Source: CALLCD01 sp039196965
GTDB taxonomy: Bacteria > Pseudomonadota > Alphaproteobacteria > Caulobacterales > Hyphomonadaceae
Assembly (NCBI GenBank): GCA_039196965.1
Contig: JBCCUK010000015.1
Coordinates: 1-64,000, forward strand
Length of the DNA: 64,000 nucleotides
Direction of reading: 5' to 3'
The notes below the pieces were generated by a model. That model searched no databases. It was not told the DNA's origin and saw only the letters and a program-made list of their open reading frames with translations. Below, piece after piece: positions 34,845-44,180 of the stretch. How positions within the stretch are numbered: the stretch's first letter is position 1; every line of letters starts with the position of its first letter. A program made the position numbers and the translations under genes.

Positions 34845-35651
34845 TTACCCCGGTTTGCGCCCTATCAGATAAATCGCGCCAAGATTATCCTGATATCTTT
34901 CGAAGACCTTTCGCATCGCGAATACCCGCCGGCGAGCACCTGGATTCAGCGCAACGTTTTTCGCAATATTCAATGTACCGAGTATGCCTTCGTCGGCGAT
35001 CATTCGATCAGGTCGCAGAAGGTGCATAGGCGCGCTGCCTTCATCATCGACTTCAAAACCGGCATTTGTAAGCAAGCTCTGCCACCCGCTAGACGTAAGC
35101 GGCTTCGGCCCGACATGTATTTCTGACGATAGGGCACGTTCGATCTCGGCGTGCCTGCATCGTTCAATACTGTTAGGTGCAATCTTCAGTTCGTGAATGC
35201 CATATCGCCCGCCGGGTCGCAGCAGTCGAAATGCTTCCGCGGCGATCTTCGCCTTCTGGGCCACCGTGTTCATACTGAGCATGGCCTCACCTATGACGAC
35301 ACTCGCTGCCCCGTTAGGTAATCCACTGGCATCGGCAGCCCCAACTCGGATATCTATGTCCGGAAATTCGCGGAGTTGCTGACGTGAGAAACTTGCAGCG
35401 TTGTGATCACGTTCCAGTCCTGTGTAGGATTTCGGCCGCATACCAAGGATCAGCTGTGCTGTGCCGCCAAGACCGGGGGCGAACTCGACGACATCATCCT
35501 CATTTCCAATGGATAGAGCCTTCAGAAGCGCGTGTGTGGTTTCCAGGCCACCGGGGCGCAACACCCGCTTGCCGAGCCTTGCAAGCAGCCAATGCCCCGG
35601 CATTTTCGCTGCGCTCAACCTTTCTCCAGGCAGTGGGGCTGTTCTGGTCAT
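34845..35651 (-). CDS. Class I SAM-dependent methyltransferase
   Basis: 268 residues. The SAM-binding motif I is VVEFAPGLGGTAQLIL (an EFAPG variant of E-x-GxG), then GLERDHNAASFSRQQL, AADASGLP and a late RLLRPGGRYGIHEL. It is coupled to the DUF1971 gene by a four-base overlap. In TehB-type tellurite-resistance proteins a DUF1971-like domain and a methyltransferase occur in one chain, so this pair could have a TehB-like job. The methyltransferase fold is clear; the substrate is not. Confidence 0.75.
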   Translation of the reverse strand: MTRTAPLPGERLSAAKMPGHWLLARLGKRVLRPGGLETTHALLKALSIGNEDDVVEFAPGLGGTAQLILGMRPKSYTGLERDHNAASFSRQQLREFPDIDIRVGAADASGLPNGAASVVIGEAMLSMNTVAQKAKIAAEAFRLLRPGGRYGIHELKIAPNSIERCRHAEIERALSSEIHVGPKPLTSSGWQSLLTNAGFEVDDEGSAPMHLLRPDRMIADEGILGTLNIAKNVALNPGARRRVFAMRKVFERYQDNLGAIYLIGRKPG

Positions 35652-35932
35652 TTGTAGAATTCTACAAAGAACTCAGCATCCTCATTGAGGCGCACGAAGT
35701 GCCATTCTTCGGGCTGAATGATGAGTGTTTCGCCAGCCCGTATCGCAGCGAGGGGGGCATCCTCTCCGTCCAGATAATAGCTGACTTCGCCGCGATTGAC
35801 GTTTAGCCGCCCCCAGATCCCTTTCTTGGTATTGTGAGTATTGGTGAGCTTGCTTGGCACTGTCTCAGCTGTGAAAATTGAGGTCTTTGCATAGGGAAGC
35901 GCGTCGTCTGGCAGGCTGCGATCACCGATCAT
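35648..35932 (-). CDS. DUF1971 (TehB-like cupin) domain protein
   Basis: 94 residues, a single small beta-barrel. The segments LPDDALPYAKTSIFTAETVP, KKGIWGRLNV and GETLIIQPEEWHFV are typical of DUF1971, found alone or at the N-terminus of TehB methyltransferases. It is the first gene of a two-gene operon with the methyltransferase (four-base overlap). A small-ligand or oxyanion-binding role is likely; tellurite resistance is only suggested by analogy. Confidence 0.72.
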   Translation of the reverse strand: MIGDRSLPDDALPYAKTSIFTAETVPSKLTNTHNTKKGIWGRLNVNRGEVSYYLDGEDAPLAAIRAGETLIIQPEEWHFVRLNEDAEFFVEFYK

Positions 35933-36063
35933 TCATGTATCCCCCATATTGACCAAAAGGTGATCGGATAGGCTGTGATGGGCGCAGTTCCCGATCAATA
36001 AGGGGAATCCCATAGGCAATGGCTGCCCCATGATCGCCCAATTCCTACGCCAGTTCATTCCCC

Positions 36064-36783
36064 ATGAATTTCCTCCCGCTCATTGTCTTCGGAGCTGATC
36101 TTCCGGCTGATATGCAAGCGCTCGAGATGGCTTTAAAGGCGACCGAAGCGCCGATTGCGTTGCGCATTGCATTCGACGTGGAATTGAGGAGCGATACAGG
36201 TCGCCGGGTATTCAGTTTCGACCCTCGCTGGCCGGAGGGTGATCAGTGGCGAATTTCGTTGGATGAGGGGGAGGACGCGTTCCTCGACGAAGTCGCCGCC
36301 GCCTGGGGAGCCGAGGCCGCGCCGGATGGACGCCTTCTTCCTGATGATTTGCGCGTAAGTATTGGTGATGCACCACAAATTACCGAGATCGGCGAAGCGT
36401 GGCGATTTACTTTCCGCCATGCGCCATCCGCCAATGATGGCGAGTTCGATGTCTGGGCGGCTGAACGGCTTAAGGCAACGGCTTGGCTATCACCAGAGAC
36501 CGAGCGGTTTCTCCGGATCGATTATGAGCTGCCACGCCCGGTCAGTGGCCCTGAAGGTGGTCGGCTTACAAAGTTTGACCAGTCTTATCTTCTGGAGCCA
36601 GATCCCGTTTTCGGTTTCAGCCTTATCACATCGATTATAATCGCTTTCGAGGCTCATGGCGGATTCAAAACGATTCGGCGGAACTACTCCTCAAGAATCC
36701 TCAGGGCTGAGGTATTCTTTGCCACTCCCGAAGATGAAAGCGCATTTCTTTCTGCGGCGAACACGCTAGCTTCTCATCCATGA
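36064..36783 (+). CDS. Hypothetical protein (239 aa)
   Basis: Not recognised. An acidic soluble protein without signal peptide or membrane helices and with mixed alpha-beta character. It is coupled to the DUF1489 gene through a four-base overlap (ATGA), so the two probably act together or at least are made together. No catalytic motif is visible. Confidence 0.65.
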   Translation: MNFLPLIVFGADLPADMQALEMALKATEAPIALRIAFDVELRSDTGRRVFSFDPRWPEGDQWRISLDEGEDAFLDEVAAAWGAEAAPDGRLLPDDLRVSIGDAPQITEIGEAWRFTFRHAPSANDGEFDVWAAERLKATAWLSPETERFLRIDYELPRPVSGPEGGRLTKFDQSYLLEPDPVFGFSLITSIIIAFEAHGGFKTIRRNYSSRILRAEVFFATPEDESAFLSAANTLASHP

Positions 36784-37196
36784 CGATTCACATGGTGAAG
36801 CTCTGCGTAGGGGCTGACAGTATTGACGATCTGGTGGCATGGCAGAACCGGCTTATGCGAACGCTGCCGAAGCCGGTGCATCATACACGCATGTTTCCGA
36901 AACAGATCGATGAACTGCTGAAGGGAGGGTCGATCTATTGGGTGATCCGCCGTGCCATTCGGGTTCGCCAACGGATAATCGAAGTTCGTAAGGTCGACGA
37001 CGAGGATGGCCGATCTCTTTGCGAACTCCACTTCGATCCTGAACTCATACAAACCTACGCTCAGCCCAAACGCCCGTTTCAGGGGTGGCGCTATTTGAAA
37101 CCCGCCGACGCACCTGCCGACCTGAAATCCGGTGACAAAGCCGCGGATATTCCAGCCGATCTTGATGAGGCGCTGAAAGTCGCCATGGTATGGTAG
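36780..37196 (+). CDS. DUF1489 family protein
   Basis: 138 residues. The beginning TIHMVKLCVGADSIDDLVAWQ and the middle KGGSIYWVIRRAIRVRQRI match DUF1489, a family conserved in alphaproteobacteria with no established function. Basic, soluble, probably cytoplasmic. It overlaps the preceding gene by four bases and is followed by an AT-rich spacer. Confidence 0.82.
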   Translation: MTIHMVKLCVGADSIDDLVAWQNRLMRTLPKPVHHTRMFPKQIDELLKGGSIYWVIRRAIRVRQRIIEVRKVDDEDGRSLCELHFDPELIQTYAQPKRPFQGWRYLKPADAPADLKSGDKAADIPADLDEALKVAMVW

Positions 37197-37458
37197 GCTC
37201 GCGCAGTGCCTTCGCGAAAAAATTGATATTTTTTGGTGAAAAATTCTCTTTTCGTTGGTTGAAAAAATATAGTGCGCAATTTTCTTCCAAAAATTTCCGA
37301 TTTCATACCTCATTTGAGGCATGACCCGTATGATCGTTTATCGATAAAGTCTCTGCACAAGGGTAAGGAACAGTTCTGTTCGGGTGTGACCATCCACATT
37401 GTTTGGATCAGCTTGATCCGGACAATTCTAATCAACGCTTTGATCAGGGACCACGATC

Positions 37459-37830
37459 ATGATTGCCAATCTAAAAAAACTTGGAGCCTGCTGTTTTGCC
37501 CTTGCCCTCGCTCTGCCCGCCGCTGCTGGGAGCACTGAAGATTTCAAGGTCGAATTTAATTACAACCCTTATGCCTCAGAGGCTGAAACGTATGACGGTT
37601 TTAAGCGAACGGCTCGCCGCGCGTGTATATCCGAAACTCACGGGCTTCGCGGCGTCTTTAGGACACAGCTTCAAAAACAGTGCGAGGCAGAGCTGATGGA
37701 TCGCGTTGTTATGAAAACGAAAATGCCCAGCCTTATAGCGTTACACGAAGCAGAGACCGGGCGAACTTTGGATGCTGTCAGTTTGGCGAAGCGAAACGCT
37801 GAGCCCTCGTCTTCTGCCACACGGCAGTAA
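37459..37830 (+). CDS. Secreted UrcA-like small protein
   Basis: 123 residues with a signal peptide (cleavage near AAAGS, about residue 24). The mature part has FKVEFNYNPYASEAETYDGFKRTARRAC, a second cysteine in KQCEAEL and then a hydrophobic-charged helix, resembling the UrcA family of small exported proteins with two cysteines that probably form a disulfide. Function unknown. It is a single gene with a strong terminator five bases after the stop. Confidence 0.55.
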   Translation: MIANLKKLGACCFALALALPAAAGSTEDFKVEFNYNPYASEAETYDGFKRTARRACISETHGLRGVFRTQLQKQCEAELMDRVVMKTKMPSLIALHEAETGRTLDAVSLAKRNAEPSSSATRQ

Positions 37831-37834
37831 TCCC

Positions 37835-37883
37835 TGGCGGGCCAGGTTCCCCAACACTACCTCCTGGCCCGCCACATTTTTTT
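37835..37883 (+). terminator. Strong rho-independent terminator
   Basis: A 12-bp perfect stem TGGCGGGCCAGG (37835-37846) with CCTGGCCCGCCA (37863-37874), then CATTTTTTT. It ends the UrcA-like gene just before the convergent LuxR-type gene. Confidence 0.9.
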
Positions 37884-37893
37884 CGAGTGAGTT

Positions 37894-39015
37894 TCAAGAA
37901 GAGCGCCATACCAAGGCTGTTAGTGCCGTCTGCTTGGTAACACCTGTTTTGGAAAAAATGCTCCGCAACTGAGTTCGAACTGTATGCGGACTAAGATCCC
38001 GCCTATCGGCGGCTTCATCGATACCAATGCCTTCAGCCATCATGACAGCAAGAGAGCTTTCGGCATCCGTAAGTCCATACTGATGTCTGAGGCGTTCGGA
38101 AACGTCTGCAGAAAGGCCCCGCCGACGCACCATTATCAGAACGAGCGCGGCTGCTCCGATCAAGGAGCTTCTCGGCATGGTTGCCGGTACAATCTCTACC
38201 TCTATAGTTTGGTCTGCACTCGTCATGTTTATGAATTGGGATGGTGTGGCAGCGAGCTTTCTGTCGAGCGCATTGCCGGTCGCCTCGACAAATTTATTGT
38301 TGGCAATTGGATCATCCAGCACAAGGATGCCGCGCGCTAGTGAGAGTGACCAGTCCTCTTTCAGCATCATCGAGGCGGCGGAATTCTGCCAATGCACTTT
38401 TCGCTCGCTATCGATCAGGAAAGTGGCTGTGCGTGCCTCCATCAGACTGCGGCTGAGCATGGCGGGCGGCGTTCCCACGGGCAGCCCCAGCTTCATCGCG
38501 ATACTTGTCGCGCGGCGAACATGGGGCAGCAGTCTCGAGATAAAGTCTCCATCTTCAGGACTAAACTGCTCGCTTCCAAGCCGCCGGCTGAATGCGACAG
38601 ATACCTCGATGCCGCGGGCATCCCGAGCGAGGCCACCAGAGAGCCATCGCTGGCCTATTCTAGTGAAGAATTCCTGGAAATAGGCACCTGTCCGAAAGTC
38701 TTTTTCAGAAATGTGCTCATGGCATAGAAACGCCTCGTCGGGTCTGGATTCATAGGCTCGGCGCATGGCATCGCGATGGGCATTCGCGTACTGCCAGTGG
38801 TCGAGATACTCGGCGATGGTCTCTTCTTCGTAGCCATCGCCGAAACCAAGAAAGTAAAGCGGCCTGAAATCGGTCTTACTTGTTATCTGAATATTGCCAC
38901 CACTTGCACCCAGTCGTTCTATGCAGAGGCGCAGTGCTTTTTCCATTTCTTCGCCGCCGGTGACACCGGCATAGATAAGGTCGAAAATTTCCTCATCTTG
39001 TTCTGTTTTCGTCAA
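37894..39015 (-). CDS. LuxR-type (GerE HTH) transcriptional regulator with PAS-like sensor part
   Basis: About 373 residues. The C-terminal HTH (last 65 residues) has YGLTDAESSLAVMMAEGIGIDEAADRRDLSPHTVRTQLRSIFSKTG in the order of a GerE domain. The N-terminal part has a GAF/PAS-like region, with TATFLIDSERKVHWQNSAA as a PAS core. No receiver domain or autoinducer-binding motif is seen. No ATG is available: the TTG at 39015, eight bases after AGGGAG, is preferred over the TTG at 39051. The target is unknown. Confidence 0.82.
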   Translation of the reverse strand: MTKTEQDEEIFDLIYAGVTGGEEMEKALRLCIERLGASGGNIQITSKTDFRPLYFLGFGDGYEEETIAEYLDHWQYANAHRDAMRRAYESRPDEAFLCHEHISEKDFRTGAYFQEFFTRIGQRWLSGGLARDARGIEVSVAFSRRLGSEQFSPEDGDFISRLLPHVRRATSIAMKLGLPVGTPPAMLSRSLMEARTATFLIDSERKVHWQNSAASMMLKEDWSLSLARGILVLDDPIANNKFVEATGNALDRKLAATPSQFINMTSADQTIEVEIVPATMPRSSLIGAAALVLIMVRRRGLSADVSERLRHQYGLTDAESSLAVMMAEGIGIDEAADRRDLSPHTVRTQLRSIFSKTGVTKQTALTALVWRSS

Positions 39016-39180
39016 GGGCAGGGCTCCCTGGTCTTTGCTGTTCGCAGCCAACTGGGATGAACCAGTTTGTCAGCGTTTCTACTTCGAGCCCTTGCTTTCC
39101 GCTCTTCGCGATTAACTAAGATACATGATTGCAGTCTGTCATACCACAGGTGAGGTACTTCCCTGGCGGCAATGGTTAGC

Positions 39181-40056
39181 TCAGTTTTTTCGATGAAAGC
39201 CGATATTGTCGATCAATCGTGTCGTCCCAAACCAGCCGGCACCAAGTAGGCGTCCCTCACTTCCTTCCACTACTTCCTGCTCATTCAAGTCCAGCAGGGT
39301 GATCGGATTTACGGCCTTCATATAGTCAATTTGGGTAAAGCCGCAGACTGCTATATAATTATGTGCTTCTTCCAAGCATACGTCGATAGGCGTGCCGGCT
39401 TCGATCCGGCACTTCGCTCTATGAAGCGCTGCATGAAGCCCGCCGGCCCGCCGACGTTCGTCTGCTTTCAGATAGAGATTTCGTGATGACTGCGCGAGAC
39501 CATCAGCATCCCGCACGGTTGGTGCGCCGATGACCTCCAGATCAAAACCTAGATCTGTAACCATGCGGCGGATGATTTGAAGCTGCTGGAAGTCCTTTTC
39601 ACCGAACACCGCAATGTCCGGTTCGACGTGAATGAACAGGCGGGCAACAACGGTCGTGACGCCATAAAAGAAGTGGGGTCGGGGCCCGCCATCCAGAAGA
39701 TCTGACAGTTTTTTAACTGCGACATTGGTCAGCGATCCCGGCGGATACATTTCTTCGTGTGTTGGACAGTAGGCGAGGTGGCATCCGACCTCTGCGAGCT
39801 TGGCGCAGTCAGCATCCTCATCGCGCGGATACACGTCCAAATCTTCACCTTTGGCGAATTGCTCGGGATTAACAAAAATACTTGCGACGACCCGGTCCGA
39901 TCTCTCGAGTGCTTCTGTTACCAGAGACAGATGTCCGCTGTGGAGGGCTCCCATAGTTGGCACAAATCCGATCCGTAAACCCTCGCGTTTCCAGGCTCTT
40001 ACAGTCTCGCGTATCTCGCTGCGTGTTCGCAGACGGGGAATGTCAGTTGGCTTCAT
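39181..40056 (-). CDS. panC: Pantothenate synthetase (pantoate-beta-alanine ligase)
   Basis: 291 residues. It condenses pantoate and beta-alanine with ATP hydrolysis to AMP in coenzyme A synthesis. The signatures FVPTMGALHSGHLSLV (HIGH-type ATP site), ASIFVNPEQFAKGEDLDVYPR, FGEKDFQQLQIIRRMV and DADGLAQSSRN are all present. The ATG at 40056 has GGAG upstream and starts at the usual place; a longer upstream frame is not needed. It is divergent from the unknown gene and mipZ. Confidence 0.95.
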   Translation of the reverse strand: MKPTDIPRLRTRSEIRETVRAWKREGLRIGFVPTMGALHSGHLSLVTEALERSDRVVASIFVNPEQFAKGEDLDVYPRDEDADCAKLAEVGCHLAYCPTHEEMYPPGSLTNVAVKKLSDLLDGGPRPHFFYGVTTVVARLFIHVEPDIAVFGEKDFQQLQIIRRMVTDLGFDLEVIGAPTVRDADGLAQSSRNLYLKADERRRAGGLHAALHRAKCRIEAGTPIDVCLEEAHNYIAVCGFTQIDYMKAVNPITLLDLNEQEVVEGSEGRLLGAGWFGTTRLIDNIGFHRKN

Positions 40057-40092
40057 TACAAAGGCTCCATCCGGGCCAGAAGTAAACGCCTT

Positions 40093-40142
40093 GTTAACCC
40101 CTTGGCCGGAAAGATTTAACAATGATCGACAAGCTGTTAACC
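40093..40142. promoter_or_regulatory. Three phased TTAAC half-sites (possible CtrA sites)
   Basis: GTTAACC at 40093-40099, TTTAAC ending at 40120 and GTTAACC at 40136-40142. The TTAAC cores start at 40094, 40116 and 40137, so they are 21-22 bases apart, two helical turns. CtrA half-sites read TTAAC(C). Their place in front of mipZ's operon, a cell-division locus, makes control by CtrA plausible. The last copy lies inside the 40122 gene. Confidence 0.35.
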
Positions 40143-40610
40143 GCCCTTCGCAATCTTGTCCTGCCGCGCATGGTCACATCCATGGCGCTTCAGCCTGCAA
40201 GAACGTTTCCACTTGAGCCTGAGACACCATCTCCAGAACCGGACGCCGACACCTGGCTTCTTGAAAAGGAACGGAATTTCCAGAGTGAAGTCAGCAATTA
40301 TACCGGTGCTTTCACCCGCCTTAGCGACCGACTTAGTGACCTTCATTCAATAGCGTCTCAAATTGCATCGGTCGCTCCAGCTGCGCAGGAAGTACAGCTC
40401 GAGGCCGGAATACAGGCTGTTGTCTGGTCCGATACTGATCTTTTCGACGGCGAAGCGGCCTTGGCGACTGATCATCAAGCGACCTGGCTGGTATCGGAGG
40501 ATGCTGATCTCTTTGAGGATTACGCTGGTTTGCCAATACCACCCATCCCGGCATTTGAGTGCGAGACCCGAGCGTTGCTGCATTCGTCTGACCTTCGAAG
40601 GCCTGTTTGA
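40122..40610 (+). CDS. Hypothetical protein upstream of mipZ (162 aa)
   Basis: Not recognised. It has a GGAAAG site upstream of the ATG and ends 15 bases before the mipZ ATG, so it is probably in the same operon. An N-terminal amphipathic stretch (LLTALRNLVLPRM), a proline-rich linker, then a likely coiled coil (about 50-85). The rest is acidic. It could serve division-site placement with MipZ, but that rests on position only. Confidence 0.55.
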   Translation: MIDKLLTALRNLVLPRMVTSMALQPARTFPLEPETPSPEPDADTWLLEKERNFQSEVSNYTGAFTRLSDRLSDLHSIASQIASVAPAAQEVQLEAGIQAVVWSDTDLFDGEAALATDHQATWLVSEDADLFEDYAGLPIPPIPAFECETRALLHSSDLRRPV

Positions 40611-40624
40611 CGGAGCATTCCGCT

Positions 40625-41512
40625 ATGGCAGCTGACGGCTACGCGCCTTCACAAGTCCTGCAAAAGAAGCCAGGTGCCGACCCGCGCAAAGAGCCGCGGG
40701 TCATTGTCGTTGGGAATGAAAAAGGTGGAGCGGGCAAATCAACCGTATCTGTCCATCTATGCATAGCACTTCTACGATCCGGTAAGACTGTTGGTGTCAT
40801 TGATCTTGATGTCCGCCAGCGAACACTGACCCGATACCTTGAAAACCGTCTTCGTTGGATGCGCTCGACAGGGTCGAAGCTGCCCATGCCGGAGATGATC
40901 CGAGTTGACGCAAGCGATGCCAGGGATCTGAACGCTGCAGAGCGTGAAGAAGCTGACCGGTTCCTAAAAAGCCTCGCGCGCCTGAAGGCTGGCTGTGATG
41001 TCGTCATTATCGATTCACCGGGAGGGCACACATTCCTATGCCGGCTTGCCCATACGCAGGCCGATACTCTGGTAACGCCCCTGAATGACAGCTTTATCGA
41101 TTTCGATGTTCTCGGCGACGTGAATCCGCAAACACTGGAAGTTCTCCGTCCCAGTTTCTATTCCGAAATGGTTTGGGAGTGCCGGAAGGAGAAGGCAAAA
41201 GCCAGCCGTCGGCCGATTGACTGGGTTGTTATGCGAAACCGCATGTCGCCGCTTGAGGCGCGCAACAAGCAAAAAGTCGGTGAGGCGCTGGAAAACCTCT
41301 CCAAGCGCATAGGGTTCCGACTCGCACCAGGCCTTTCGGAGCGCGTGATCTATCGCGAGCTCTTTCCTGCCGGTCTCACCTTGCTCGATTTGACAGAGCA
41401 AAGCTCAAATATCTCATTCACCATGAGCCATGTGGCGGCACGCCAGGAACTACGTGATCTTCTTATCGTGATGCAATTGCCTGAACTTGTTGGGGAAGAG
41501 ATCGGTTTCTAG
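40625..41512 (+). CDS. mipZ: MipZ division-plane positioning ATPase (ParA/MinD family)
   Basis: 295 residues. The deviant Walker A is GNEKGGAGKST, followed by VIDLDVRQRTLTRYLENR and the Walker B IIDSPGG; PLNDSFIDFDVLG and WVVMRNRMSPLEARNK are MipZ signatures. In Caulobacter and relatives MipZ binds ParB at the pole and inhibits FtsZ, so that division occurs at midcell. The ATG at 40625 has GGAG nine bases upstream. About 25 residues precede the ATPase fold. Confidence 0.92.
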   Translation: MAADGYAPSQVLQKKPGADPRKEPRVIVVGNEKGGAGKSTVSVHLCIALLRSGKTVGVIDLDVRQRTLTRYLENRLRWMRSTGSKLPMPEMIRVDASDARDLNAAEREEADRFLKSLARLKAGCDVVIIDSPGGHTFLCRLAHTQADTLVTPLNDSFIDFDVLGDVNPQTLEVLRPSFYSEMVWECRKEKAKASRRPIDWVVMRNRMSPLEARNKQKVGEALENLSKRIGFRLAPGLSERVIYRELFPAGLTLLDLTEQSSNISFTMSHVAARQELRDLLIVMQLPELVGEEIGF

Positions 41513-41647
41513 CGCTTCAGCAAGCGTTCGAAGTAAGTGCTCTGAGAGAGCACACATACTCAAAATTCCAAAATTAGATTCAAGCTCGATTTGCGTCGGT
41601 GCGTTTGAACGCTCTAAACACCTTCTCAAGAATATTGAGAGGTCATC

Positions 41648-44134
41648 ATGCGGTTCTGGGTGGTAGTCATAGCGGTTTTCGTCTCGTGTTTCAGCTTTGG
41701 TCACTCTGAAGAGAACGCGTCGTTTGAGGATCTGATTTCTGGCCTCGAACACAAAGCCGGTTTTATGAATCTTTATGTCGATACGAATGGCGGTCGGGTG
41801 ATGCTCGCTTTGCCGGCACCCGATGAAGAGGGTATTTCCCAGCGTTTCATCTATGCCAGCGGCCTGACGGCTGGTCTTGGATCGAACCCGATTGGTCTAG
41901 ACCGAGGTAATGCGGGCAATGGCGCAATTGTTCGTTTTCGCCGCGTGGGCGGCAAGGTCGTGGCCGAACAGGAGAACTTGAAGTATCGGGCCACTACTGA
42001 TCGTGAACAGGAAAAACTGGCCGTCGCTCAATCGTTTGCGACATCCTTCTTATGGTCGACAGATATACTTGCCCAAGCAGAGAATGGGTCGATCCTGATT
42101 GACGTATCTGATTTTCTCGTACGCGATCAGTTCGGCATTGCGACATCACTAAAGCATGGCAGCGAAAAGGCAGGCACTTATGCTCTGGCGGCAGACAGGT
42201 CTTTTCCTGATCCTTCTGCAGCGCTCGCATTTCCGGACAATATTGAGCTGGATGCCTTTCTCACGTTTGAGACGTCACAGCCCAATCAGCAGACACTGGC
42301 GACAGCTCCCGATGCGCGAGCGATAACGCTCGTCCTGCATCATTCCTTTGTGCGTTTGCCGGAGTATGGATATCGCCCGCGCAAATTTGATCAACGGACG
42401 GCAAATATCGGTATGGGATACTATGACTATTCCAGCGATCTGGCCGAGCCGATCGTACAGAGATTGTCGAGGAGGTTCAGACTTGAAAGAGTAGATCCAG
42501 ACTTGCCTTTGGGGCCGGTGAAGAAACCGATTATCTTCTACGTCGATAGTGGCGCGCCTGAAGAGATTCGGAATGCCCTGATTGAAGGTGCATCCTGGTG
42601 GGCTGAGGGTTTTGAAGCCGCCGGCTTCGAAGATGCCTATCGGGTCGAGATCCTGCCGGAAGACGCTCACCCGCTCGACGTCCGTTACAATGTGATCAAC
42701 TGGGTCCACAGACAGACACGGGGCTGGTCATACGGGCGCAGCGTTTCCGATCCGCGAACCGGGGAAATTCTGAAGGCGAATGTCGTTCTTGGGTCACAGC
42801 GTGTCCGGCAGGACCGCATGATTTTTGAAGGCCTCGCCGGTGTCGCGGCAACCGGCACCGGGAGCGCGAACGACCCCGTCGAGATTGCTCTGGCACGTAT
42901 TCGTCAACTGGCGGCGCACGAGGTTGGCCACACTCTGGGATTTGCCCATAATTTTGCGGCGAGCTCCAACAATCGCGCATCTGTAATGGATTATCCGGCT
43001 CCCTTCATCCGGCCGATGTCAGACGGTAAACTCGACTTTTCCGAGGCCTATGATGTCGGCCTTGGTGACTGGGATATCTTCACAGTGAAATGGCTGTACT
43101 CGGAGTTCTCTGACACCGAGGACGAGGCTGTTGCACTGGATGGTCTTGTAGCCGAGACCTATGAAAGCGACCTGCGATTCATCGGCGACGTGCACGGACG
43201 ATCGGTCAGTACGGCGCACCCTTATGCATCTGTCTGGGATAACGGAGCTGATGCTATCGCGACGCTCAACGAAACGATGGGGGTTCGTCGCATAGCTCTT
43301 GAGAATTTCGGGCGTGACCGGTTAGCAGCAGGTCGACCAACGTCGGATCTCAATGCGGTCATTGTGCCGATCTATCTTTATCACCGGTATCAGGTAGCGG
43401 CGGCCGCGAAGTATATTGGCGGGCTCGATTTTGGATACAGCGTCAATGGCGATGGACAGGGGCCTGCAACTCCTGTGGCTCCTGAGGAACAGCGTCGCGC
43501 TCTTGATGCGCTAATCGCCACTCTCGATCCGGCAGTCCTGGATGTTCCGGATCAGATCCTGAACCTTTTGACCCCCGGCGATGTTGGGTTCGCGGGCGGC
43601 GGTCAGGCATTGGAGACGTTCAAATCCCGGACAGGCCCGGTATTTGATCTCCACGGAGCGGCAGACGTTGCTGCAAGTTTGACGTTATCGGCTCTATTCG
43701 ATCCGGCGCGACTGGAGCGTCTGCTGGCGTTGGAGCAGCGGAGCTCGGGTGCACTGACGGCCAGCACGCTGCTGCTAAATGTGAGACAGGCGGTTTTCCT
43801 TCAGCAGGATAATCCACGGTACGCGGCTTTGGCGCATACTGTACAGTCTCGCTTTGTCAGCCATCTGATCGATCTTTCAGCAAGGGACGATATCTCCGTC
43901 CTGCTCGCAGGAACTATAGACGGTGAATTGATCGAAGTGAGCGAGAGCCTAAGCCGGAGGCGAGCCGGCAGAACGCCAGCTGAAAAACGCCTCTTTACCG
44001 AATTGGCAACTCGCATTGATCGTCACTTGGAGCGCGACGACAATGTATCTCAGCCAGTTCTGGAAATACCTCCGGGAAGTCCCATTGGATCTTTCCAAAT
44101 AGCAGAAGACTGTTGGCACTGCGATCTGCCCTGA
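41648..44134 (+). CDS. Secreted zinc-dependent metalloprotease (DUF5117/DUF4953 type)
   Basis: 828 residues with an N-terminal signal sequence (about 1-20). The catalytic motif H424-E425-V-G-H428-x5-H434-N (HEVGHTLGFAHN) is of the metzincin type, and VMDYP shortly after could form the Met-turn. The N-terminal domain (about 25-200) matches DUF5117 and the C-terminal half DUF4953. All zinc ligands are intact. It likely acts in the periplasm or outside the cell; no substrate is known. A GAGAGG site precedes the ATG. Confidence 0.85.
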   Translation: MRFWVVVIAVFVSCFSFGHSEENASFEDLISGLEHKAGFMNLYVDTNGGRVMLALPAPDEEGISQRFIYASGLTAGLGSNPIGLDRGNAGNGAIVRFRRVGGKVVAEQENLKYRATTDREQEKLAVAQSFATSFLWSTDILAQAENGSILIDVSDFLVRDQFGIATSLKHGSEKAGTYALAADRSFPDPSAALAFPDNIELDAFLTFETSQPNQQTLATAPDARAITLVLHHSFVRLPEYGYRPRKFDQRTANIGMGYYDYSSDLAEPIVQRLSRRFRLERVDPDLPLGPVKKPIIFYVDSGAPEEIRNALIEGASWWAEGFEAAGFEDAYRVEILPEDAHPLDVRYNVINWVHRQTRGWSYGRSVSDPRTGEILKANVVLGSQRVRQDRMIFEGLAGVAATGTGSANDPVEIALARIRQLAAHEVGHTLGFAHNFAASSNNRASVMDYPAPFIRPMSDGKLDFSEAYDVGLGDWDIFTVKWLYSEFSDTEDEAVALDGLVAETYESDLRFIGDVHGRSVSTAHPYASVWDNGADAIATLNETMGVRRIALENFGRDRLAAGRPTSDLNAVIVPIYLYHRYQVAAAAKYIGGLDFGYSVNGDGQGPATPVAPEEQRRALDALIATLDPAVLDVPDQILNLLTPGDVGFAGGGQALETFKSRTGPVFDLHGAADVAASLTLSALFDPARLERLLALEQRSSGALTASTLLLNVRQAVFLQQDNPRYAALAHTVQSRFVSHLIDLSARDDISVLLAGTIDGELIEVSESLSRRRAGRTPAEKRLFTELATRIDRHLERDDNVSQPVLEIPPGSPIGSFQIAEDCWHCDLP

Positions 44135-44147
44135 GGGGCAGGCTTTT
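44126..44147 (+). terminator. Short candidate terminator overlapping the metalloprotease stop
   Basis: CTGCCC (44126-44131), loop TGAG holding the stop codon, GGGCAG (44136-44141), then GCTTTT. Weak stem length, but placed correctly between convergent genes. Confidence 0.4.
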
Positions 44148-44180
44148 AACATAGGGGATCTAACAGCCGGTTCGCTTAGA

